Origin: JAVBLP01 sp052034625
Lineage (GTDB): Bacteria > Elusimicrobiota > Endomicrobiia > Endomicrobiales > Endomicrobiaceae
Reading direction: 5' to 3'
NCBI GenBank assembly: GCA_052034625.1
Contig: JBPOII010000003.1
Coordinates: forward strand, 1 to 28,224
DNA length: 28,224 bases
In this document: piece after piece, positions 1-12,000 of the stretch
Position numbering within the stretch: the first letter of the stretch is position 1
How the letters are laid out: each line of letters begins with the position of its first letter
Made by a program: the position numbers and the translations under genes
Notes under the pieces: generated by a model
Databases searched by the model: none
What the model saw: only the letters and a program-made list of their open reading frames with translations
Told to the model about the DNA's origin: nothing

Positions 1-3000
1 AACTGTTTACTTCAAAATACGGAACCCCGACTCTTGACAAATTGGCAGATGTCTTTAAAACTCCTGAATCAATAGAAAGTTTCTTCAGCAGAGTAGATGC
101 GCTTAAGAAATTGATGAACGATATATCCTCGAACGCAGTAGCCAGCGAAAGATTTGCTGAAAAGTACGGAGCACTTACTATAACAGCGGTAGATGCTCTT
201 ACCCAGGCCCAGATAGAAGAACTTTTTGCCGAAGGTATAGATTACAACCAAATTATGAATGCACTTTCGGCTGATCCTCAAGCTGCCGAGTTGTTTACGG
301 CGATGTATAATAAACCAGTAACACTTGAAAATGTAAAATCGGTATTTACTACTGCCGATGCAATAGAAAGTTTCTTCAGCAGAGTAGATTCTCTTAAGAA
401 ATTGATGAACGATATATCGTCGAACACATTAGCCAGTCAGAGATTTGCTGAAAAATACGGAGCACTTACAATAACAAATGTTAATAAACTTACACAAGCA
501 CAGATAGAAGAGCTTTTTGCAGAAGGTATAAACTATCAAAATGTTCTTAACGCCATAAATGCCGATCCGCAGGCAGTAGAGCTTTTTAAAGCAGTGTTTG
601 GAACAGCTCCTACTTTGTCAAGCGTTGAAAATGCGTTTAAAACACCGGATTCTATAGACAACTTTTTCTCAAAACTCGACTCTCTTAAAAAACTTATAGA
701 TGCTATTAGAAATGATTCTGCTGTTTATGAGAAATATACGCAAAAATACGGTGATTTGAATATTACTAATGTTTACAATCTTACACAGGCTCAGATTGAC
801 GACTTGTTTGTTGTTACAGATTATCAGAAAGTTCTTGATGCTATAAATGCTGATCCTCAGGCAGTAGAACTTTTCAAAGCAATGTTTAACAGAGATTTAA
901 CTCTTGAAAATGTAAAAGCGGTACTCACGAATGCAGAGAAAATAGACGCTTTCTTCAGCAGAGTAGATTCTCTTAAAAAACTCATAGAGGCTATTCAAAA
1001 TGATGCTACTGCTCTTGAAAGATATACACAAAAATATGGAGCACTTACGATAACAAATGTTAATAAACTTACCCAAGCACAGATAGAAGAACTTTTTGAA
1101 GAAGGTATGAACTACCAGAAAGTTCTTGATGCTATAAATGCCGATCCTCAAGCCGTAGAACTTTTCAATGTAATGTTTAACAAAGACGTAACTCTTGAAA
1201 ATGTAAAAGCGGTATTTGCTGACGGTAAAGCAATAGATGATTTTTTCAGCAAACTTGACTCGCTTAAAAAACTTATAGATGCCATAAATGCTGACTCCAG
1301 AGCTTTGTCGAGATTTAAATCAAAGTACGGTGCCCTTACCATAACTAATGTATATAGACTTACGCAAACTCAGATTGATGCTTTATTTGGTGATTATGTT
1401 AGTGATCCTCAGTATGAAGCTCTTATTGAAAGGCTCAGACAGCATATGCTTGATACATGTGATAAAGAAACTCTTATTTTCTTCTTTGGTAAGGATATAA
1501 GCAAACTTACAGGTCAAGCAAAATATGACTTCTTCAGCCAATTTATATATATAGAATATGAAGAAAACGGTGTAACCGTGAAGAAAACGCTTACTGAAGA
1601 AGAGGCGATAAAGAATTTTGATAATACTGTTGAACTGTTTAGACTATTGACCGATTCAAATGCGTACTCCGCTAATGATTCTCTTGCCGTTAAACTTGAA
1701 AAACTAAGAGTTGCAAACCCTGCCTTGTTTAAAACTTTTAGGTTTATAACAGGCTGTGAGCTTGATGAAAGCGGAATGACCGGTGCATATCAGGGACTTA
1801 TTAAGCTTCTTACAAGCGAAAATGTTCTTGAGGTCGATGTTTCTCTTAGAGCACAAGAAGCATATACTTCGTTTAAAAAAGTTGAATCCGTTATAGACCA
1901 AATTGAGAAGTTCTATAATGAAGTTCTTAAAACTTCTTTAAACGCTTATGAACTTGAAGCTATGAATGTAATGCTCGGTTATGATTTAACTGATGCTAAT
2001 GACGTCAAGACTTTTGCGATTTCATATTTCTTCAATGAAGACGGAGATATAAGAAGCGATGTACAAAGCAAGGATTGGAATGCTAATAAAGCTTGGAATG
2101 ATTATAGAAGAGCTGTTGTAGTAGCTTATAATCTTTATACATATGCAAGTCCAAATCTAAGAAGCGAAGCGAAAGATATGCTCAACAGTCTTGGGTATGA
2201 CAGTGATAATTGGATAAAAGATTGGGCAATAGGCTCAATGTTTACTACAGATAAAAACGGTGATGTAATACTTAGCAATACTTTCCACCAGCTCTCAAAG
2301 GGCACTTCATGGGAAGATATATCTGTTTCCGCAGATCATTTCAAATTGGAACCTAAAGTTTTAGTTGATGCCATAAATCAGGCAGGAAAACTTTATAAAG
2401 CAGCTATAAGCGACAATGGTCTTAAACCTTCAACACAGGCTGCTCTTTCCAGAATGTTTGGAACAGATTTCAGTAAAGGAGTTGCACAGTGGTGCATAGA
2501 TTCAATGTTTGCAGATGATGCAGTTAATAAAAAAACTGTTCTCAGCGATACAGCACTCGGTTTAAAAGATGGCTCGCTTAAAGCATCAGATCATATTAAT
2601 AATCTTAATGCTGCTGTTCCTTATGCTTTGAAACTATACAATAAGAACGGTTTGTCCGATGCAACTAAAGCAAATCTGGGCAAATTGTTTGATATAGATT
2701 TCAGCAAAGACGGTGCTTATGCACAGTGGTGCATTGATGCAATGTTCTCAAAAGACGGACTTAGTGCTACATATAGAAGTCTTTCAGACGGAACTATGAC
2801 TGTAGATAAGTTCTTCTCAAATATTGAGATTGCATCGGCTCAGGCGGTGAAGTTATATGACCAGAGCGGCAATCTCACTCCTGAAACAAAAAATATTTTA
2901 ACAAAACTTCTCGGGGCCAATTTCACCGATGGAATGGGTCAGTGGAGCTATGACAATATGTTTGATGCTGACGGCAATCTCAGCACTATCTGCATGGCTC

Positions 3001-6000
3001 TTGCCAATGGAAATATTGATGCTGCTACAATAATAAGCAATACTAACAGAGCGGCGCCTCAAGCTGACAGAATCTATGATGCATCTGCTTCTCTAAGTCC
3101 GGAGGCGATAAATGCTCTTAAGACACTATTTAATATTGAAAAATTTAACAGAGGCGAATGGGCATATAATCTGATGTTTTCCAGTGATGGGGCAAGCAAA
3201 ACTCTTTTAGATCTTGAATCTGGTAAAATAAACCCTTCGGATTTTATAAATCAGATAAATCTTGCGGCTCCTCATGCATTGAGCCTTTATAATGCTGCAA
3301 AAAACGGACTCAGCAATGAAGCAAAAAGAAGTTTAGAAAAACTTTTCGGCATTAATTATGAAACTCATATAGGCTCATGGGCATATAACAGTATGTTTGA
3401 TAATGAAAGTTCTGACGGTTTTAGCAGTACTTATAAAAATCTTAGAGATGGCGATGCCAGAACAGCTGCAGTACTTGTTGAGGAATTCAATTTTGCTGCT
3501 AAAGAAGCTTCAAAGTTCTATGATGGAATAAACAAAGGTCTTACTGATGAAGCCAAAGCGGCTTTAAATCATCTTTTTGGAATAAATTTTGAGAGCGATA
3601 CTGCGGTTAAAAAATGGTGTTTTAGCATTATGTTTGACAACAATGGAAGATTGAGTCCGTTGGCAAAAAGATTAGCTGCCAGTACTGATGCATCTGAAAT
3701 TGTAGCTGAGATCAATACAGCAGCACCTGTTGCAAGTGCTTTCTATGATGAACTTATAAGCAAACTTAGTGAAGAAGATTTGGCTGTACTTGCCAATTAT
3801 TTTGGTTATGACGGATTAAAACTTTGGTGCTATGAAAATATGTTCGATGAAAACGGCAGACATTGGAAAGGTTTGTCTATGAACAGCGTTGAGGCTTTTG
3901 TTGACAGAACCGTTGGAATGCTTGATGCTATCAAGTCAGGCAAAGGAGCATATATACGCGTAGTTGGAGATACTGCATTATTCGATATTCAAAATGAAAA
4001 AAATAAAATATTGGAACGATTCCTTGCTAGCCAAACGGAAACTGAAGAAACTGTATCAGAAGAAACCCAAGTTGAAGAAGAAACCACGCCGGAAGAGTCA
4101 GGATGGACTAAGTTCTGGAGATCTGTTGGAAATTTCTTTAAAGCATTAGTATTTAATATTGGAATAGGGATAGCTAATTTCTTCAGATGGATATTTGGCT
4201 ACGAACTTTTGGAATATTACCCATTCTTCCCGGCAGCGGCTGCTGAAGAAGCTAAACCTGCTGCACCTGTACAGCCTAATTTGAAAGATCAGGACAGAGA
4301 AACGGTGCTGTCACATCTAGGCTCGCTTAAGACCGCTGAAAATGTATATGACAGCAATGGAGAAATTATCGGAATATATGAAACTTCAATAATCGATGCT
4401 AGAGAAATTACTGCTGAAGAGGCGGCTCAGGGCTATGGTGTTGAAGGTGACTTTATATTCATATATGAAAGATCTTTCTACAATGTTGACGCTTCCGGCA
4501 AGAGAGGCGAGCTTCAAGCAAGCAATTATTTTGCTGAATACAATAATAAGTTCTATGAAGTATGGTTCCATAGAGATATGGCTAATATGATCGCTGAAGA
4601 ACTTAAGATCAATTTCACATACGATGCAGGCGCAAATGCAGCATTGCCGATGGGAATAAGAGCTGCTTTAGAAACTGAACTAGCAAAAAATAATTTTAAA
4701 ACTCTTGGTGCAATAGAAGCTATGTTTATGATAGGTGATCAGGAAAGCATGGAAGTTGTCTTTGATATATCGGAAGAAAATAATGTACTTACACAGGGCA
4801 GGGCAATATTTACTAAAGATAGCGAAGGAAATATTAAAGTTACAATCTCCACTCGCCTTAAAGCGGCAGACGGTAATTATACTCAGTGGAAGACAATTAA
4901 TGAAGGGGTTGACGGTAGTTTTATTTTTAAATATTCCGGCGGTCAAGGAGTATTAACACCTGATCTGAAATACATTAATAGGCATGTCGGTACGAATACG
5001 CCTGTGGTTTCAGCATACAAGATTTCTGACATAAGGAATAATCCTGAATTTAAAAGCGTGATAAATATAGTTGACGGAGAAGTTCAGAATGTTAATATCG
5101 TTCGTTCATATAAAGATGCAGCCGGTAAACCTGTTGAAGAAATACTTGGTCAGGTTTATGGAGATATTTTCAAAGTTAATTCAAGCAGAGCTGCTGCTGT
5201 AAACGAAACTCCTCTGTATGTTATGAATGATGATGGTTCTATAAAGATTGATGAAAACGGAAATAAGATCCCTACCGGAGTGTTAGACCTTGCTGTATCG
5301 CCTCTTGAAGTTGCATGGGGAGGAATAACTGCTGTTGTTGAAAATGGTAAAGTTGTAGCGGAAGCGAGGACAGATGATCTTGATGTTAAAGATAGTGACA
5401 GTTCAAATGTGAAAAAGAGTAAAGAAATTGTTGTAGCGGCTATGAGAAAAGCAAAAGTTACAACTTATAAAGGGGTCACATACGATATAGAAAATACGGG
5501 AGTAAGCCATTTTACTGAAGTTGATATTCTTGATGATAATGGAAGAGTTATCCGAACTGAAACACAGGCGCTTTTGACACTTAAAGGAAGCACTTCAGGC
5601 ACGTCCGGAACAGGAAGTACATATCTTGTAAGAATTACCGGAAATAAAGCTGACGGTTCCCCGGAATATCAAATAATAAAGAGAATGTCTTCATATGATA
5701 CTTATACTTTTGACCAAGTTTCCGAAAATATGGAAAATCAGGAATGGTATAACAGGATAGCTCCTCTCTTTGAAAAAGCACAAAACAGTGAAATAGGATT
5801 CAACTATAACCCTGGTGATTTGACTTGGGCAAAAACCGAAGTCTATGATGAAGACGGTGATGTTATGTATACGACTTGGGCCGGATATAATCAGGTAAGC
5901 AGCCAGCCGGTTGTAGTAATATCAAGAGACGGCTTTATCGACTTTAACGGAGCAAAAGATGAAGAAATTGCCGGTTTAAGATATGACCTTAACGTTGATG

Positions 6001-9000
6001 CGGAAGATCAGCAGCCTCTGGCACTTATGACAATTTCAGATACGGTAACAGTAGTTATTGACCGCTACAAAAGATCAATATTTATAGAAGAAAGAAATCC
6101 TGAAAACAACTATCTTGAAAAGAAGTACTATCTTGATGCGACAAGTATGGACCTTTTATCAACTGATTGGGAAGTAGCTCTCAAAGCTTTGATAGAACAG
6201 AAACCCGAATCCATAGATGAAATAAATTCTAATCCAAATATCCCTCTGAAGATAGATAGATATGAAGAGTATACATACGAAAGTCCGGAAGATAAATTTC
6301 TTGAGATCCCGTTAGAAACCAAAACTATATATTACAGTGACGGTACTGAAATAAGCCGAAGCAGAAGACAAAAACTTGATTGGGAAAATCAGACGATAGA
6401 ATATATTGTTACTCTTAATAGTGGCAATACTATTGAAGGTTATAATAAAGAGATTGCGATAACCAGAGATTTTAAAGGAAATACACTTACAAGCTTTGAA
6501 TATGAACTTACTCCGATAATAGGTCCTGACGGTAAACAGGTATTAGATGAAAACGGCCAGCCTGCATTTAATAGAGAACTTGTAAACGGAACATATTATT
6601 ACGATTATGACAGATTCGGTATTGCCAATATATCGGTTTCCATAGTTAAAAACGGAGACAAATGGTATGTTCAAAGAAGTGCAGTTTATCAGGGAAGAGA
6701 GGAAATTGCTTCAACGGCAGGGCAACAGGTGCCTTCCGCTATGTTTATGTACAATATCACGGAATATGCATCTTCTAAACCTTTGCCAAACTTTGAAGCT
6801 ACCGATCCTACTACGCTTTTCCAGCAAAGAAATATGTTTGTGACCGGAGAAGAGGGGAATCTCTCATTTAATTCAGAATATATAAATAATGAGGAAGTAA
6901 AACAGGTAATACAAGTTGGCAATGACGGTAATGGAAGAAGAGCAATAACGCTTGAAGGTTTTACATTGAATGGACGCGGAGAGATCACAAGCGATCCAAG
7001 ATGGATAACTTTCAATATATATAATCCTGCTGAAGTTAACCAGTCTATAAATGCCAGCGAATTACTTGGATATCCAAGCGAAACAGTACTGTTTAATTAT
7101 AATCCTTCGTATGGTTTGGAGTCATCTCGCTATATTAAACATAAAGAGGACGGCAGTATTGATTATGATAATGTTGTTAACCGTGCTTATGATTTTAAAA
7201 TAGTTAACAATACGCTTGTTTATAGTGTACATGATACAAGATGGAATGGAAGATCTCTAACCGAGATAGGCCTTTCTCTTGACGGTACGCTTAAGTACCA
7301 GATATTTGAAGGAAAAGTATTAAAAGGCGAACTGCTCAAAGGACAGATTATAAATGAGATGAAACTTACTTATAATTCTCAAGGTTTGCCTGAAGAAACA
7401 TATCTTATTATACAGGGACGGACAGAACCTGTATTGCACCAGAGACATTATACAGTGCTTATTGAAGGACAGCCGGGAACATATATAGTTTATGCGGTTG
7501 ATACAGACAGCGGAGTCTTTGAACAGGTTGATGAAGTTGTTAACGGAAGACAGTTCGATAATACTATTCAAGGCGGAATACTGCCTTCAGGCACAGTAAT
7601 TCATTCAAAGAATTTGACCGAAGCCGCTAATATGGGACAGAGAGACGGTCGTTACTTCGAGAACGGTGTCTTTAAATATGCCATTGAAAACAAATTCAGT
7701 CCTATAGTTTTTGCTGATTATGATTTCAAGAACCCCTTTGCTTCGCTCATAGAGTATTCATATGTTCTTTTAAAATATCATGCGAATAATACTCTTCTGG
7801 CAAATATGTTTGACAGCACAGAGAGACAGAATGTTGTTCCGCTATTGGGTTTACTGTCCTCATTTATTATTGGACTTACGATTCTTTTACCGGTACTTCT
7901 TTACTCGGTGGCTGTTGTGTTTTCAAGAGTCATTTTTAATGCAAAGGCAAGCAAGAAGAGAAAAGTTAAATTTGAAAAACCGCCAAGACCTGAAAGACCG
8001 GAAGTTCTTCCTGAAGAGAAAAATCTCAGAAGCAGAGGAATGCTTATCGATGCACAGAATACAGTTAATGCTATTACCAGAGCACAGAATATGATGCTTG
8101 AAGAAGCTGAAACTGAAGAACAGAAAATAGCAAGACGGACAGCAAAAGTTAATAAGCATCTTGTTCTAAGGAAAAATTATAATGATTATCTCGTGTCTCT
8201 TTTCAGCGAAGATCCCAGAGTTCTTATAGACAGATATTATCCTGCGGCAAGCGAAGGAAGAGAAGCTCATCCTTCAAGGCAGGGTGCATTGGATGCACTT
8301 GCAGAAATGGAAAGAGAAGCCAAGGGCAAGAGCCAAGCTGAAATAAACAATCTTACTCTTGATTTTATAGAGAAACAAATTGTATCGCCTATTGCATATC
8401 TGATTTTTATGCTTGTAACTGAACAGGAAACAAAATGGGGCGATGATATGAAAGGTACCGGTCCTTTGAGAGATGTAAATAAATCATATGATTACACTCT
8501 TACTGACTTGGACCTTGACAATGTATTCAGATATTATCTCGGAGATGTCGCCGATGCCGCCAGCAAATTTACAGGTACTCCGGAAGAAATACAGGCACAA
8601 ATAAATGAATTTAAAGCTAAGAATGATCCGTTGGTCTTGAGAGTTGAAGCAAATGAATATGTGAACGAAGAAAGTCCTCTTTATAAATTCGGTCTTAGCG
8701 GATACCTTGGCGAGTGGAAAAATCTTGTAGATACATATGGCAAAATCCTTAAATCCATAAAAACTACGGATGCCAATGCTAAAGAAGCTGAAAAAGTATT
8801 TAATACGGCAAAAAAACCTGAAGAAAAAGCAGCATCTGAGGAAGCTTTAAAAACTGCAAAAGCGGCTGTTAAGGAAGCTAAGGGAAGACTTCTTACGGAA
8901 ATTTCACAAAAATCAGAAGTTATGTTGGATAATTTAAGAAAAAATCTAGCTGAACGTTATAAAGCTGAAGGCGTAGATCAGCCCAGATACCCTGTAGAGA

Positions 9001-12000
9001 CACCTGTTTATAATGGATTTGCAAGATTTGTATGGCTTGGTTTGGGTTCATTTATTTTCGGCGGAATTATAATGTTCTTATCTCCTGTAGCTGTTCCTAC
9101 TGTGCTTCTTGGTTTAGCAGGTATGGGTATAACAGGAATTTTTATAGGAGCCCACTGGACAAAAGAAATTTCAGATAAGACTGAAAAAATGGGAGCCTCT
9201 CAGATAAGACCTGAAGCAGCAACATCCGATGAAGAAAAACAGGCACTGAAAGAACAACAAGATGCGAAGATAAAAAAATGGAAAAACATTTCAAAACGTT
9301 TTGATACAGCGCAAAAAGTTATAACGGTTCTCGGTATACTTGCCGCAGGAACTATGTTGTTTAGCGGACTTTCATCTATGGTATTACCGCTTATCCTTGG
9401 ATTTAGTGTTAATTTTCTTGGAAAGTGGTTGATAAAAATGGGTCCTTTTATGAAATTCCAGATAGATCAGATCAAAATGTTTATAGATATCATCAAATCA
9501 AGTAAAGAATACAAAGGTGATATGCCGGAACGCATAATAAAAGAAAATGTAAGCTTTTATAAAAAAATCTTTGCTGCTTATGTAGGATTGAGCGCTTTAA
9601 TACTAATCCCTACTCTTTATTTTGCAGTTGGCATAATTCCTTTAGTCGGCTGGCCTTTTGCAGGTCTGATTATTATCTTGTCACTCAAGCAGCTTTGGAA
9701 CTCTATGTGGAATATGGCGATGGCGGCAAAAGCCAGAACCGTTCATAAAGAGGGTAAATGGTCTACAATGAAGACATTTGCCGATATAACTCCGGCAAAA
9801 TTAAATGTGATAAGAAATAATGAGTATCTTAAGAGCGGTTTTATGGATGGACTTCTTAAAGAAACTTTAAGAGAGTTCCATCTTGTCAGCGTAGAGCAGG
9901 GCGAAGCAATAGCAAAAATGATGGATCCAGAGAATCCTATTAATGAGTTCCCTGCCGGATTAAGTGCTCAGGCAGAGGAAGAAATAGTTAAATTCTTTAA
10001 TGTAACAGAAAACCTTTTACAGCAATACGGCGGAGAAAAAGGTTTCAGATATATGCTTGATAATATGCTGTTTGAAAACCTGCTGCCTATGATAGTAAAG
10101 GGTACAGGTAAGAAGAGAATTGTTCCTACAGTTGACTTCCTTGACGGTGAAGAAACTCGCAAAAAGGAAGCGACTGCCCAGGGAATAATCAAATCAGGTT
10201 TCCAGACAATGAAAGATATGTATGGCGACAGCTGGAATATATATCTGACAGAGCAGCTTGAAAAATATGGTATCGAAGATCCTGCTGAATTTATAAAGAA
10301 AAATAAACTTTCAGAACCTACCACAACGCTTAGACAGACTATAGATGCGATTGCGAAAGTTGCAACAAAGCCAAGTATTGAAGATGATACCAGAAGAGAA
10401 AAACTCAGCAAAGAAGAGGTTGAACATGATCTGATGTACAATTGGATCATTTACAGAAGTGACGGATATCTTAAAACTTTGCTTTTTGCGGAAAAATCAG
10501 CTGTAACTTCTTTAAGGTCTTTCCTCAGATATAAGTATTCTAAAGAATTGTCGGGAGAAGCACTTGAACAGAAAGTAAGTGCCGAGATGAAGAAACTGCT
10601 TATGTTTGTTCACGTTCATGAAGACATAGATCCTGACAAAGCTGATTCGGGATATGGAAGCCCTGAAGCTGCTACTATTATTAAAGAACTTGGCGACAGA
10701 GGATATTTACTTAATGAGTACAGCGAAAATAATGAAATGTCTGAAGATGAACTTGTAAGAATAATAATGTCGACTAAAGGTACATCTAAAGATGAATATG
10801 ACAAAACAGCGGCAGGTGCTCATACAGTAAAAACAGATAAATGGTCGCAGACATATGAACATATGCTCAGATTCCTTAACGGCCGTGATGCAATGATCGT
10901 TAACCTTGACAGAGACCATTTCTTCTTCCCTTCAAATTTCTTCTATCTCCCGGTACTTTCAAGCCAGTTTGGTGCGGACACTTCAATGGGCTGGGCATTG
11001 GCACAACTTGATATGAGAACCGGAGGAGTTTCTCCTGTAGCTATGGCCCATGCTACAGCAGAAGACGTTTGGAACAATCTTACGCTTTCCGCCCAACAGG
11101 AATCTTCTCTAAATCTTCTGATTAGAGATCTTACTGACAGATTCTCTAAATTAAGCAAAAAGGAACTCAAAGACAGAGGAATAGAGAATGTTGAAGATAT
11201 TAATATGATGGAACTTGTTTTCCCTCAGTATAAACTTAAAGACGGTTCTATCAGGCTTGCCAATAGACTTGATTGGAGTGCTGATGAATTAGTTGCTGCA
11301 TTCCTTAGAGATGTTCCTGCGGGACAAACATATAATACTTCCGTAAGGAGACAACAGCAGGAAGCGAAAAGAGCTGCACTTCATATGATGCTTGCAGAAA
11401 AAGATATAGTTCCTGCTGAAGTTGATATTGACGGTATACTATTCCCTCAAGTGAAAGATGCTGAAGGGAAACCTACTAATACAAGACTTGACAGAACAGA
11501 TTGGACAGTTGAAGAGCTTTTCAATGAATATATGAGTGCACGCGATCAGTATAAGGCAAAACCTGAATATATACAGATCGGTAATTTTGCATTCTACGGT
11601 CCCGGATTTATGAGATTTAGCGCTTTCCAACACGGTGCATATATGAATAATATTGAAGATACCGGATTTGCGATTGAAGCATTGAAAGACGGTTATCATG
11701 GCGGATATGCATCATATCTTATAAACGGAAGACCCAGAGAAATGGTTGAATATGCTATCCCTGACTTCCAGACAAGATTCGGCGGACTTGTTGTAGATTT
11801 TGCAAAATCTGTTGCATTCCAGCAATATCTTAAGAGTGATAAAGTACATTGGACACAGAAACTTACAATTTATAATAATTTCAATTTCTACTTTAATAAA
11901 CCTATAGCGATTATGTTCAATGTTATGATGTTTGTCGGAGCATTATTGCTTAGCTTCAGTCCTTTTGCTCCTTTGGCTTTAGGACCTATGTTTATAGTGA

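Noticed and set aside
42..44. TTG as the start codon of the giant gene
   Set aside because: The frame is open to the left edge and the upstream codons continue the 97-residue repeat; no ribosome binding site precedes it.
42..1400. CRISPR-like or non-coding tandem array
   Set aside because: The period is about 291 bp, a multiple of three, with the reading frame preserved and substitutions mostly conservative; it is a protein repeat.
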